Source of the DNA: JAXDJH01 sp034663635
Lineage (GTDB): Bacteria > Actinomycetota > CADDZG01 > WHSQ01
Direction: 5' to 3'
Length of the DNA stretch: 8,176 nt
NCBI GenBank assembly: GCA_034663635.1
Contig: JAXDJH010000027.1
Location: 1 to 8,176, forward strand
In this document: in pieces, positions 1-6,075 of the stretch
Numbering within the stretch: the first letter of the stretch is position 1
Layout of the letters: the number at the start of each line of letters is the position of its first letter
The notes under the pieces: model-generated
Databases searched by the model: none
Seen by the model: only the letters and a program-made list of their open reading frames with translations
What the model was told of the DNA's origin: nothing
Position numbers and translations under genes: made by a program

Positions 1-551
1 GAGATCCCCTGATGTGACGCGTCTCGATCGGTCTTGGCCACCAGACACATCGCGTGGGCTCTACGGCCATTGGTGATGAAGATCTTTCGTCCGTTGACGA
101 TCCAGCCACCGTCGACCTTCTTGGCCGTCGTCTCGATCCCCGCGACGTCCGAGCCGGCGTTCGGTTCGGTTATCCCCAAGCAGAAGATCTTTTCCCCGCG
201 GATAGCCGGCCGCAGATAGCGCTCTTTCTGCTCCTCGGTCCCGAACTTGTAGACGGGGGGAACCGCCATGTCGGTCTGAACCGCCACGGCCATGGCTACG
301 CCGCCGGAGTTGCAACGAGTCATCTCCTCGGCCAGCACGATGTTGCAGAGGTAGTCCCCGCCGCCGCCCCCGTATTCCTCGGGGTAGGTCAGACCCAACA
401 ACCCCACTTCACCCATCCGACTGAAGACCCAATCGGGAAAGTCCTTCGCTTCTTCCCATTCGTTGGCGCGGGGAGCGAGCTCTGACTCCACGAAATCTCG
501 GATCGTCTTGCGGAGTTGTTCGTGCTCTTCGGAAAAGGGCCAGCGCGCCAT
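1..551 (-). CDS. Acyl-CoA dehydrogenase, N-terminal part (ACAD1, cut by window edge)
   Basis: FAD-dependent acyl-CoA dehydrogenase, which forms the alpha,beta double bond of an acyl-CoA and passes electrons to electron-transfer flavoprotein in the cytoplasm. The 183 visible codons read from ATG at 551 and remain open to the left edge. They cover the N-terminal helical domain (residues about 5-115, including PEEYGGGGGDY near 57-67) and the start of the middle beta domain. The flavin-contacting motif CLGITEPNAGSD lies at 124-135, followed by WIVNGRKIFITNG at 150-162, both typical of the family. The C-terminal domain with the catalytic base is outside the window, so substrate class cannot be judged. 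The start fits the usual family N-terminus; only a weak AGG sits just upstream. It is the last visible gene of a minus-strand set, 28 nt after the sulfatase stop, and is a paralogue of the ACAD at 1926-3083. Confidence 0.93.
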   Translation of the reverse strand, partial: MARWPFSEEHEQLRKTIRDFVESELAPRANEWEEAKDFPDWVFSRMGEVGLLGLTYPEEYGGGGGDYLCNIVLAEEMTRCNSGGVAMAVAVQTDMAVPPVYKFGTEEQKERYLRPAIRGEKIFCLGITEPNAGSDVAGIETTAKKVDGGWIVNGRKIFITNGRRAHAMCLVAKTDRDASHQGI

Positions 552-579
552 GACCTGAAGCGTACTTAGTCCAGGGCGA

Positions 580-1917
580 TCAGGGGCAGGCCGACCCCTC
601 GCAACCGAGCCCATCCTGCAATCGACGAGAGAGCTCGGCGAGACCCGGTCCCGGCAAGGTTCCGCCGTCCGAGTAGAGATTCTCGAGCTGCCAAGGATCC
701 CGAGTCAGGTCGTAGTACTCCTTCTCGCCATTGGCCCACTCCGTGTAGAGGTAGTCGAGCCCTCGGAGGGCGGACCAGGTGCGGCTCGCTCGCGGCTCCC
801 AGTACTCGAGCACGAGCTCGTCGCGACGGGCGGGGTCGAACAGACTGATCCCATCCGGTTCAACCGGCGGAGATATCCCGACCGCGTCGTAGATCGTGGG
901 CGCGATATCGATGTTCGCCGCGAGCTCGTCATCGACAAGACCTTGCGCAACATGTCCGGGCCACCTCATGAACATCGGGACACGGACCGAGTCGTCGTAA
1001 GGCCAACCCTTCTTCCGGAGCCCGTGTTCGTGCCACATGTAGCCGTTGTCGGACATGAAGAACGCGAGCGTGTTGCCGTCCTCATCGAGCTCGCCGAGCC
1101 GGTCGTAGATGCGATCGACAACGTCGTCGACGGCAACGAGCGAACGCAACTGGCGCGCGCGCATCCGTTCGGTCAGCTTTCTCTGATCGCCGATGCGGGC
1201 AGCCACCTTTTGAACGGCGGACGGTTTGTCGGACAGATCGCTCTCTTGCACGGCCGGATCTCGATCCCAGGATTCGATCGGCGCGCCTCGATCGCGAGAG
1301 GCCGGGAGGGCCGGCGAATGAGGGGCGTAAACGGACACCACCATGTACCAAGGATCCGGCTGATCGGCGAGCAGATCCAGATAATCGACCGCCTGCTCGC
1401 CGATGAAATCGGTCGAGTACTCCATCACCCGGTGCGTGCGGCCCTGGACATTGAAGCGCGATCCCACGTACTCGTGCTTCGGCCACATGGTCGCCCATCT
1501 ATCGAAGTTGACGATCGGGCCTCCGGTTCGGTACTTGCCGACCATCGCCGTCGCGTATCCAGCCGAATGCAGACTCGCTTGCACCGTCGTCGACTCATCC
1601 AGCTCGCCGACCGTTGCTGTAGTGGTCACGCCGTGGTTGTGGGCATACCTACCGGTGAAGAGCGACGCCCGCGAGGGACAACAAAGCGGCGTGGTCGCGA
1701 ATCCGTTCGTGAACCACGTGCCACCGTCGCGGAACAACTGCATCGTTTTCGGCATCATCTCGTAGGTGCCCCGAGCACGCTGATCGTCGGTCAGGATGAT
1801 GAGGATGTTCGGTCTCGAGTCCGATCGAGCTTCAGCGGATCGGATGCGCGGGTGAACGGTCAGAGCCGCCAACAGAACAAGGCCGAACGCGATAGCGCTC
1901 CTGGATCGGAATCTCAC
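580..1917 (-). CDS. Exported Cys-type sulfatase, N-acetylglucosamine-6-sulfatase-like
   Basis: Hydrolyses a sulfate ester; the substrate is not determinable from sequence. I chose GTG at 1917, giving 445 residues. It lies 8 nt after the upstream ACAD stop, with GGAGAG about 14 nt upstream, and begins with a signal peptide: basic RFRSRSR, hydrophobic residues 8-21, and an AEA cleavage site at 28-30. Upstream codons in this frame overlap the ACAD gene and do not look like protein. Sulfatase features in order (GTG numbering): RPNILIILTDDQ with metal ligands D44/D45; signature CCPSRASLFTGR with C79 as the residue converted to formylglycine and R83; NHG at 94-96; GKY at 127-129; APHSP around 198-202; SDN with D290/N291; and the C-terminal YYDLTRDPWQLENLY. 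The CCPSRAS...TGRYAHNHGV pattern resembles human GNS more than arylsulfatase A. Two cysteines near the end (439, 444) could form a disulfide. It should need a formylglycine-generating enzyme, which is not in the window. Family is firm; the GNS-like placement is tentative. Confidence 0.93.
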   Translation of the reverse strand: MRFRSRSAIAFGLVLLAALTVHPRIRSAEARSDSRPNILIILTDDQRARGTYEMMPKTMQLFRDGGTWFTNGFATTPLCCPSRASLFTGRYAHNHGVTTTATVGELDESTTVQASLHSAGYATAMVGKYRTGGPIVNFDRWATMWPKHEYVGSRFNVQGRTHRVMEYSTDFIGEQAVDYLDLLADQPDPWYMVVSVYAPHSPALPASRDRGAPIESWDRDPAVQESDLSDKPSAVQKVAARIGDQRKLTERMRARQLRSLVAVDDVVDRIYDRLGELDEDGNTLAFFMSDNGYMWHEHGLRKKGWPYDDSVRVPMFMRWPGHVAQGLVDDELAANIDIAPTIYDAVGISPPVEPDGISLFDPARRDELVLEYWEPRASRTWSALRGLDYLYTEWANGEKEYYDLTRDPWQLENLYSDGGTLPGPGLAELSRRLQDGLGCEGSACP

Positions 1918-1925
1918 GGCGCGAA

Positions 1926-3083
1926 CTATGACTCTCCGAAGAGGTGCCGGGCGATGATCATCTTCTGGATCTCGCTCGTGCCTCCACCTATCGAGATCAA
2001 CTTCGCGTCGCGCATGGAGCGCTCGACCGGGTACTCCTTGATATAGCCATAACCTCCGAAGATCTGCGTCCCTTCGATCGCGTTGCGCATCGCGGCCTCC
2101 GCCACCAGGAGCTTGGCCACGCTGGCTTCGACCTGATGCGGGAGCCCCTCTTGCTTCATCCACGCGGCCCGGTACAACACCAGCTTGGCCGCGTCGTACC
2201 AAGCTTTCATGTCGGCGATCTTGTGAGCCACGGCCTGGTGCTTGGCTATCGGTTTGCCGAATGCAACGCGCTCTTTGGCGTACTCGATGGCGGCATCAAG
2301 CGTCGACTTCATCCCGCCAACCGATGACGCGATCATCACGCATCGTTCCCAGTCGAAACATTCGAACGCGACCTGCCATAGCGCGGCCCCCTCGTCGCCG
2401 AGCAGCGCATCAGCAGGAACTCGACAATCGTCGAAATGAAGCAAGGACAATGGAGATGAGCGAGTTCCCATCTTGTCGAGGTCACGCCCGACCGAGAACC
2501 CAGGGGTGTCGGTCTCGACGATGAACGCGCTGACGCCTTGGCCGGATCCTGCCTCGGGATCGGTCACGGCGATAACGATCACCGTGTCGGCGATCGAGCC
2601 GTTGGTGATGAAGATCTTGGAGCCGTTGATCACCCAGTCCTCGCCATCGCGCACGGCCCGGGTCTTTATCGCCGCTGCATCCGAGCCGGCCTCAGGCTCG
2701 GTGATGGCCATCGCGCCTATAGCTTTGCCCGAGCAGAGGTCGGGGAGGTACCGCCGCTTCTGGTCCTCGGTTCCGTGGAGCCAGATCGGGACGGTGCCGA
2801 TGGTGATGTGGGCGCCGACCGAAAGTCCGAGCCCGGCATCGTGCCCACCCTCGGCGAGAGCTTCGAGCGCCAGGCAGGTGGTGACGATGTCGGCGCCTGA
2901 CCCGCCATAGGTCTCTGGGATCGGAAGTCCCAGGATGCCGAACTCGCCCAGCGCATCCCACACGGCCCGATCGAAACGGCTTTCGACGTCCCGTTCGTGG
3001 GCGCCGGGCTCGACCACGCGAGCCGCGAAGTCCCTGACCGACTTGGCGAAGGCCAGCTGATCCTCGGAGAAGCGGAAATCCAT
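1926..3083 (-). CDS. Acyl-CoA dehydrogenase (ACAD2), complete
   Basis: Complete 385-residue flavoenzyme, normal for the family, acting in the cytoplasm with electron-transfer flavoprotein. The frame is open from 3176, but ATG at 3083 gives the canonical N-terminus MDFRFSEDQLAF, and the extra upstream residues look non-native. No strong Shine-Dalgarno sequence is visible. Motifs: PETYGGSGAD 56-65; FAD motif AMAITEPEAGSD 124-135; WVINGSKIFITNG 150-162; RVAFGKPIAKHQ 272-283; IFGGYGYIKEYPVER 341-355; IGGGTSEIQK 365-374. The usual short/medium-chain catalytic Glu (YEGTSE) is G367 here. A glutamate sits instead at E246 in FDWERCVM, the position used by isovaleryl-CoA and long-chain dehydrogenases. 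The enzyme is therefore probably active with a branched-chain or longer acyl-CoA (inference). It is probably the first gene of the minus-strand set with the sulfatase and ACAD1. Confidence 0.95.
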   Translation of the reverse strand: MDFRFSEDQLAFAKSVRDFAARVVEPGAHERDVESRFDRAVWDALGEFGILGLPIPETYGGSGADIVTTCLALEALAEGGHDAGLGLSVGAHITIGTVPIWLHGTEDQKRRYLPDLCSGKAIGAMAITEPEAGSDAAAIKTRAVRDGEDWVINGSKIFITNGSIADTVIVIAVTDPEAGSGQGVSAFIVETDTPGFSVGRDLDKMGTRSSPLSLLHFDDCRVPADALLGDEGAALWQVAFECFDWERCVMIASSVGGMKSTLDAAIEYAKERVAFGKPIAKHQAVAHKIADMKAWYDAAKLVLYRAAWMKQEGLPHQVEASVAKLLVAEAAMRNAIEGTQIFGGYGYIKEYPVERSMRDAKLISIGGGTSEIQKMIIARHLFGES

Positions 3084-3157
3084 GGCCGGAAGAGTAGCGA
3101 CTACCCATGAAAGCAGGATTTCAAGAGCGAAAGAGTAAGAAGGGAGGGGTGGAAAGA
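3084..3157. promoter_or_regulatory. Divergent intergenic region, ACAD2 / small membrane protein
   Basis: This 74-nt gap separates the diverging starts at 3083 (minus) and 3158 (plus), so promoters for both directions should lie here or just inside the genes. The right half is strikingly purine-rich on the plus strand, and part of that is the ribosome binding site of the plus-strand gene. I see no convincing -35/-10 pair in either direction. The regulatory role is inferred from gene orientation only. Confidence 0.35.
3143..3149 (+). promoter_or_regulatory. Ribosome binding site deciding the start at 3158
   Basis: GGAGGGG lies 8 nt before ATG 3158. The in-frame ATG at 3107 has no comparable site, so the shorter protein is preferred. 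Confidence 0.65.
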
Positions 3158-3442
3158 ATGATCGGAAGAATCGCAACGCCGGTGTGGGCTTGGGCCCTCA
3201 GTCTCTCGGCCCTTGTGTTTGGTGTGTGGCCATCCCTTTGGCTCCGGGGGGAAGCAGGGCCCATCGAGCTCTTCCTTAGATCATTTCCAATGGCCTTGCT
3301 GGTTGGCGCCGCGATCGGATCGGCGATCGCCGTTCATCGCAAGGGAGCTCGCGGGAGCAGAGTGATCCTTGTCTGCGCCTGGATTGCGGGCGTCCTTTTC
3401 ATTACGTGGCTGCCGGTGATCCTCTTCGGAGCTCTCTTCTAG
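3158..3442 (+). CDS. Small three-helix membrane protein, function unknown
   Basis: A 94-residue protein if started at ATG 3158, or 111 residues from ATG 3107. The later start is preferred because of its strong Shine-Dalgarno and because the additional 17 residues are a polar Lys/Arg-rich stretch not needed for the fold. It is almost all membrane: helices at about residues 6-30 (Trp-rich, ending PSLWL), 36-60 (containing MALLVGAAIGSAIAV) and 69-93 (VILVCAWIAGVLFITW). Short charged loops include HRKGARGSR between the second and third helices. I recognise no family. The gene stands alone on its strand, divergent from ACAD2 and convergent with the DUF4267-like gene, whose stop overlaps its own by 4 nt. 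It could be a structural or transport-accessory membrane protein, but nothing in the sequence says which. Confidence 0.7.
   Translation: MIGRIATPVWAWALSLSALVFGVWPSLWLRGEAGPIELFLRSFPMALLVGAAIGSAIAVHRKGARGSRVILVCAWIAGVLFITWLPVILFGALF
3439..3442. other. Shared CTAG giving stop codons on both strands
   Basis: The palindrome CTAG serves both convergent genes. TAG at 3440-3442 ends the plus-strand membrane protein, and TAG read from 3441 to 3439 on the minus strand ends the DUF4267-like gene. There is no room for a conventional terminator between them, so the two transcripts must overlap at their 3' ends or terminate inside each other's coding sequence. Confidence 0.85.
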
Positions 3443-3810
3443 TCGTCCAGCGCTGCCGCTAGCTGTGCTCCCAGCAAGGCCGCCCCAACCTCGGAAGCCA
3501 GCAGCAGTAGGCGCCGAAGGCCCGGAAGATCACCCCAGGCCGCAAGGGTCCCGATCGCATCGCCGGCGTCTGCAAGCGCGCCCGCCTCGAGCCAGCCTCT
3601 CGGGTTGGCGCCGCTCTCCAACGCGATGAGCGTTCCCACTCCCAGCGCTATGTCCCGAGCGCCCATCCCGCGCGCTACGAGATCCACCGGGAAGTCAGCA
3701 TCCTCAGAACCCGTCCACATCCGCGTCACTTGGCGCGGAGCTAGGTACAACCCGGCCCCCAGAACGAGCCGTGCCAATCCCAACAAGCGCGCTGTATCCC
3801 TCTCATCCAT
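3439..3810 (-). CDS. Small membrane protein, DUF4267-like
   Basis: A 123-residue hydrophobic protein starting at ATG 3810. It has about four predicted membrane segments: residues 8-25 (ending in LYLAP), 46-66 (ARGMGARDIALGVGTLIAL), 75-92 and 100-120. The RxxGARDxxLGxG pattern after the first helix and the LAPRQVTRMW stretch recall the DUF4267 group of small actinobacterial membrane proteins. That assignment is from memory of the pattern and is tentative; the biochemical role of the group is unknown to me. Its start lies 8 nt inside the end of the Nudix gene, so translation is probably coupled to it. AAAGG about 5 nt before the ATG is a weak Shine-Dalgarno. It is the last gene of the adenosyltransferase-Nudix-DUF set. 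Confidence 0.78.
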   Translation of the reverse strand: MDERDTARLLGLARLVLGAGLYLAPRQVTRMWTGSEDADFPVDLVARGMGARDIALGVGTLIALESGANPRGWLEAGALADAGDAIGTLAAWGDLPGLRRLLLLASEVGAALLGAQLAAALDD

Positions 3811-4324
3811 CGCCTTTGCCTTTCTCGAGTTGCAACGCCTTTCGAAAGAGGTCTCGGTCGTGGTCCCACGCGAAGTCCAAGTCGTCGATCTCTTCCTCTG
3901 TTACCCACCGGAGCTCGGCGACATCGTCGTCGGGCTTGGGTTCTCCGGAGACGAGACGCGCTTTGAAGCCGATCGATAAGACGAAATCGTCTTCGTCCCC
4001 GTAGGTATGCGGAACGATCTGGAGACAATCGTCCATCGAGACTTCGATCTCCAAGCCGGTCTCTTCGCGCACCTCGCGTCTAAGCCCATCGATCGGGTCC
4101 TCGCCGGCGAGCAAGAAACCGCCGGGGACATCGAACTTTCCCTTCATCGGCTCCGTGCCGCGCATCGAAACCAGCACCTGACCCTCTCGGACGATGGCGG
4201 CTCCGGCCGTGGGTGCGGAATTCCGATACCAAGTGCGTTCGCACGAAGGGCAGGTGAGCTTTCCTTCGTGGCCTGGCTCACTCAGACGAGCGGCGCACGC
4301 AGGGCAATAGATGAATGGCTTCAA
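3803..4324 (-). CDS. Zinc-ribbon Nudix hydrolase
   Basis: A 173-residue cytoplasmic Nudix enzyme, which hydrolyses a nucleoside diphosphate linked to another moiety. An N-terminal zinc ribbon has C7-x2-C10 and C25-x2-C28, followed by TWYRNSAPTAGAAI. The Nudix box is complete at residues 69-91 (G69, E75, R83, E84, E87, E88, G90), so the metal site should be intact. The layout resembles NADH pyrophosphatase NudC, but I do not find the NudC-specific SQPWPFPxS motif after the box. It better fits the short zinc-ribbon Nudix group with GKxDxPGGF, whose substrates are largely unassigned. The start is TTG at 4324, overlapping the TGA of the adenosyltransferase as TTGA. A later start would remove the zinc ribbon. 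It overlaps the next gene by 8 nt. The context hints at nucleotide or cofactor housekeeping, but the substrate is unknown. Confidence 0.92.
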   Translation of the reverse strand: MKPFIYCPACAARLSEPGHEGKLTCPSCERTWYRNSAPTAGAAIVREGQVLVSMRGTEPMKGKFDVPGGFLLAGEDPIDGLRREVREETGLEIEVSMDDCLQIVPHTYGDEDDFVLSIGFKARLVSGEPKPDDDVAELRWVTEEEIDDLDFAWDHDRDLFRKALQLEKGKGDG

Positions 4325-4890
4325 CGGTCTCTAGACGGCTCGGCTTGCATCCCTCGCTCGGCTTCCTCGAAGCGTGCGAGCGCAAAAAGGAGGTCGGACA
4401 CTCGATTCAGGTAACGAAGGACCTCTTCATCGGGTACCAAGCCTTCGGCTGCCATCGACACCGCGAGCCTCTCGGCCCGTCGGATCGTCGATCGCGCGAG
4501 ATCCAGCCCGGCCGAACCCATGGTGGAACCCGGAAGCACGAATTCGGGACGAAGCGGATGTTCCTCAAGGAGTCGGTCGATATCGGCTTCGGCTTGCTCT
4601 GTCATCCCCGGCGCGAGCTTGGAAACACCCTCTTCGAGCTTGCTCTGATTGTCCGCCGAAGTCGCCAGCTGCGCGCCTACGACGAACATCTCGCGCTGCA
4701 CGCGCACGACGATCTCTTCCACCTTCGCGGTCAAACCGCCGGCCCGCGCGATCCCCAACGCGGAGACAGTTTCATCCAGTGTCCCGTAGACATCGGTCCT
4801 GGAATCGTCTTTTCTGACGCGGCCGCCATAAAGCAATCCGGTCGTGCCGTCGTCGCCTTTCTTCGTGTAGATCTTCACGACGAAAGACAC
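4321..4890 (-). CDS. PduO-type ATP:cob(I)alamin adenosyltransferase
   Basis: Transfers the 5'-deoxyadenosyl group of ATP to cob(I)alamin, making adenosylcobalamin for enzymes such as methylmalonyl-CoA mutase or ribonucleotide reductase. It is a 189-residue cytoplasmic protein, normal for the family, which forms trimers. Diagnostic stretches: ATP-binding N-terminus KIYTKKGDDGTTGLLYGGRV (residues 6-25) followed by RKDD; DVYGTLDE at 33-40; ARSTIRRAERLAV around 132-144; and LRYLNRVSDLLFALARF around 158-174. GTG at 4890 has a GGGGA just upstream; GTG at 4878 (residue 5) would also give a family-like VKIYTKKGDDG start, so the two are hard to separate. The gene heads a tightly overlapping set with the Nudix and DUF4267-like genes and diverges from the nucleoside importer. 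No cobalamin riboswitch fits in the 62-nt gap upstream. Confidence 0.95.
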   Translation of the reverse strand: MSFVVKIYTKKGDDGTTGLLYGGRVRKDDSRTDVYGTLDETVSALGIARAGGLTAKVEEIVVRVQREMFVVGAQLATSADNQSKLEEGVSKLAPGMTEQAEADIDRLLEEHPLRPEFVLPGSTMGSAGLDLARSTIRRAERLAVSMAAEGLVPDEEVLRYLNRVSDLLFALARFEEAERGMQAEPSRDR

Positions 4891-4952
4891 TATCCCCGTG
4901 GCCGACGCCTCTATATGCTCGGCTCGGACGGCTCAAGAAGGAGGTCAAGATC
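4891..4952. promoter_or_regulatory. Divergent promoter region, adenosyltransferase / nucleoside importer
   Basis: Only 62 nt separate the diverging starts at 4890 and 4953, so promoters should lie here or inside the gene ends. An AT-rich core at 4911-4917 (CTATATG) stands out in GC-rich sequence. It could provide a -10-like element in either direction (TATGCT on plus, TATAGA on minus). No clear -35 is seen for either, and the assignment is weak. The gap is too short for a known purine or cobalamin riboswitch. Confidence 0.35.
4938..4945 (+). promoter_or_regulatory. Strong ribosome binding site fixing the TTG start at 4953
   Basis: AAGGAGGT is a perfect match to the anti-Shine-Dalgarno consensus and lies 7 nt before the TTG at 4953. 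It is the best site in the window, fitting a substrate-binding protein that is usually made in excess of its transporter, and it makes the TTG start secure. Confidence 0.85.
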
Positions 4953-6050
4953 TTGCACAAACGTCAATCCGCATTCATCGGGCTGATATTGGCGCTCACG
5001 CTGATTTTCGCGGCCTGTGGCGGAAGCAAAGATGACACGAATAACAATCCCCCCAGTGGTGACAGCAGCAGCGACGGGGGCGCGGCAACCAGCGACATCA
5101 GGGTAGGCGTCGCCTACGACATCGGTGGCCTCGGTGACCAATCGTTCAACGACGCCGCCAACCGGGGTCTTGAAGCAGCGATCGAAGAAGGGATCGTCGC
5201 CGAAGAGAACACCGATTTCCTCGAGCCGAACGCGAGCGGGTCGAACCGTGACGACAACGTCGTCAACCTTGCAGACCAGGGTTTCGACCTCATCATCGCG
5301 GTCGGTTTCGCGTTCTCTCCCGGGATCGACAAGATCGCAGCGGACTACCCCGACACGGACTTCGCGGTTATCGACGGTTTCGCGGGCGACGCGCCCAACG
5401 TGACGAACCTGGGCTTCAAGGAACAAGAAGGCTCTTACCTCGTCGGAGCGGCGGCAGCGTCGAAGTCCGAGGCCGGCACGATCGGCTTCCTTGGCGGACA
5501 AAGTGGCACAGGACTCATCGAGAAATTCGAGGCCGGCTACGAGGCCGGAGCTTGCGCGGTGAACCCGGATATCAAGATCCTCAGGGAATACATCGGCGAC
5601 TCGACCGCCGCTTTCAACGACCCGACAAAGGGCGAGGCGCTGTCGTCGGCGATGTACGACGACGGGGCCGACGTGATCTATCACGCCTCGGGCGCATCGG
5701 GCGCAGGTCTGTTCAAGGCCGCGGTCGAGGCGGACAAGCTGGCGATCGGAGTCGACTCCGACCAGTCGCTAACCGCTTCTCCCGAGCAGCAGGCAGTGAT
5801 CCTCACGTCCATGCTGAAACGAGTCGACACTGCCGTTCACGATGCGATCCAGCAAGAAGCGGAGGACAGCTTCCAGACCGGATTCCAAGTGTTCGGCATG
5901 GCCGAAGGCGGCGTCGACTACGCGATCAACGAGTTCAACGACAACGACGACCTCTTGTCTGCCGACATCCAGTCGACGTTGGACGACTACAAGCAGCAGA
6001 TCATCGACGGCGAAATCACCGTTCCCGAGGAGCCAAAGGGAAGCTGCTAA
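4953..6050 (+). CDS. BMP/PnrA-family nucleoside-binding lipoprotein of ABC importer
   Basis: Extracytoplasmic substrate-binding lipoprotein of 365 residues in the basic membrane protein (Med/PnrA, PF02608) family; characterised members bind purine or pyrimidine nucleosides. It starts at TTG 4953. A lipoprotein signal follows: HKRQ, hydrophobic residues 7-19, and lipobox FAAC with C22 as the lipidated cysteine. Residues 23-48 form a Ser/Asp/Gly/Asn-rich flexible tether. The mature domain shows VGVAYDIGGLGDQSFNDAA at 51-69, FDLIIAVGFAF at 111-121, DFAVIDGF, NVTNLGFKEQEGSYLVGAAAA, GTIGFLGG, DVIYHASGASGAGLFKA and AIGVDSDQ, all family landmarks. Two cysteines remain in the mature domain (one in GACAV, one the terminal residue) besides the lipidated one. 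It is followed after 25 nt by the ATPase and then the permease, so the three form an importer operon. The nucleoside substrate is inferred from the family. Confidence 0.95.
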   Translation: MHKRQSAFIGLILALTLIFAACGGSKDDTNNNPPSGDSSSDGGAATSDIRVGVAYDIGGLGDQSFNDAANRGLEAAIEEGIVAEENTDFLEPNASGSNRDDNVVNLADQGFDLIIAVGFAFSPGIDKIAADYPDTDFAVIDGFAGDAPNVTNLGFKEQEGSYLVGAAAASKSEAGTIGFLGGQSGTGLIEKFEAGYEAGACAVNPDIKILREYIGDSTAAFNDPTKGEALSSAMYDDGADVIYHASGASGAGLFKAAVEADKLAIGVDSDQSLTASPEQQAVILTSMLKRVDTAVHDAIQQEAEDSFQTGFQVFGMAEGGVDYAINEFNDNDDLLSADIQSTLDDYKQQIIDGEITVPEEPKGSC

Positions 6051-6075
6051 CTAGGGTGGCTCACCACTCACACAC

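Noticed and set aside
943..2046. Long plus-strand open frame (367 codons) opposite the sulfatase
   Set aside because: It is rich in Arg/His, shows no domain or membrane pattern, and lies antisense to a gene with clear sulfatase motifs. It is a high-GC shadow frame.
1918..2202. Extended N-terminus of the sulfatase frame up to 2202
   Set aside because: This stretch overlaps the conserved C-terminus of ACAD2 and looks like frame-shifted low-complexity sequence. The GTG at 1917 gives a proper signal peptide.
3107..3157. Upstream ATG start for the small membrane protein
   Set aside because: No ribosome binding site before 3107, while the ATG at 3158 has a strong purine-rich site at good spacing.
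4891..4952. Possible cobalamin or purine riboswitch upstream of the adenosyltransferase or importer
   Set aside because: The gap is only 62 nt and contains no recognisable riboswitch core; known classes need more space.
4315..4986. Plus-strand open frame (223 codons) opposite the adenosyltransferase
   Set aside because: Antisense to a firmly identified gene; no recognisable motifs.
4911..5684. Minus-strand open frame (257 codons) opposite the lipoprotein gene
   Set aside because: Antisense to the BMP-family gene, with Val/Arg/Asp-rich composition typical of a reverse-frame shadow.
6055..6065. Small hairpin GGTG-GCT-CACC between the lipoprotein and ATPase genes
   Set aside because: Only 4 base pairs and no U-tract. 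It could in principle tune the ratio of binding protein to ATPase but is not distinguishable from chance.
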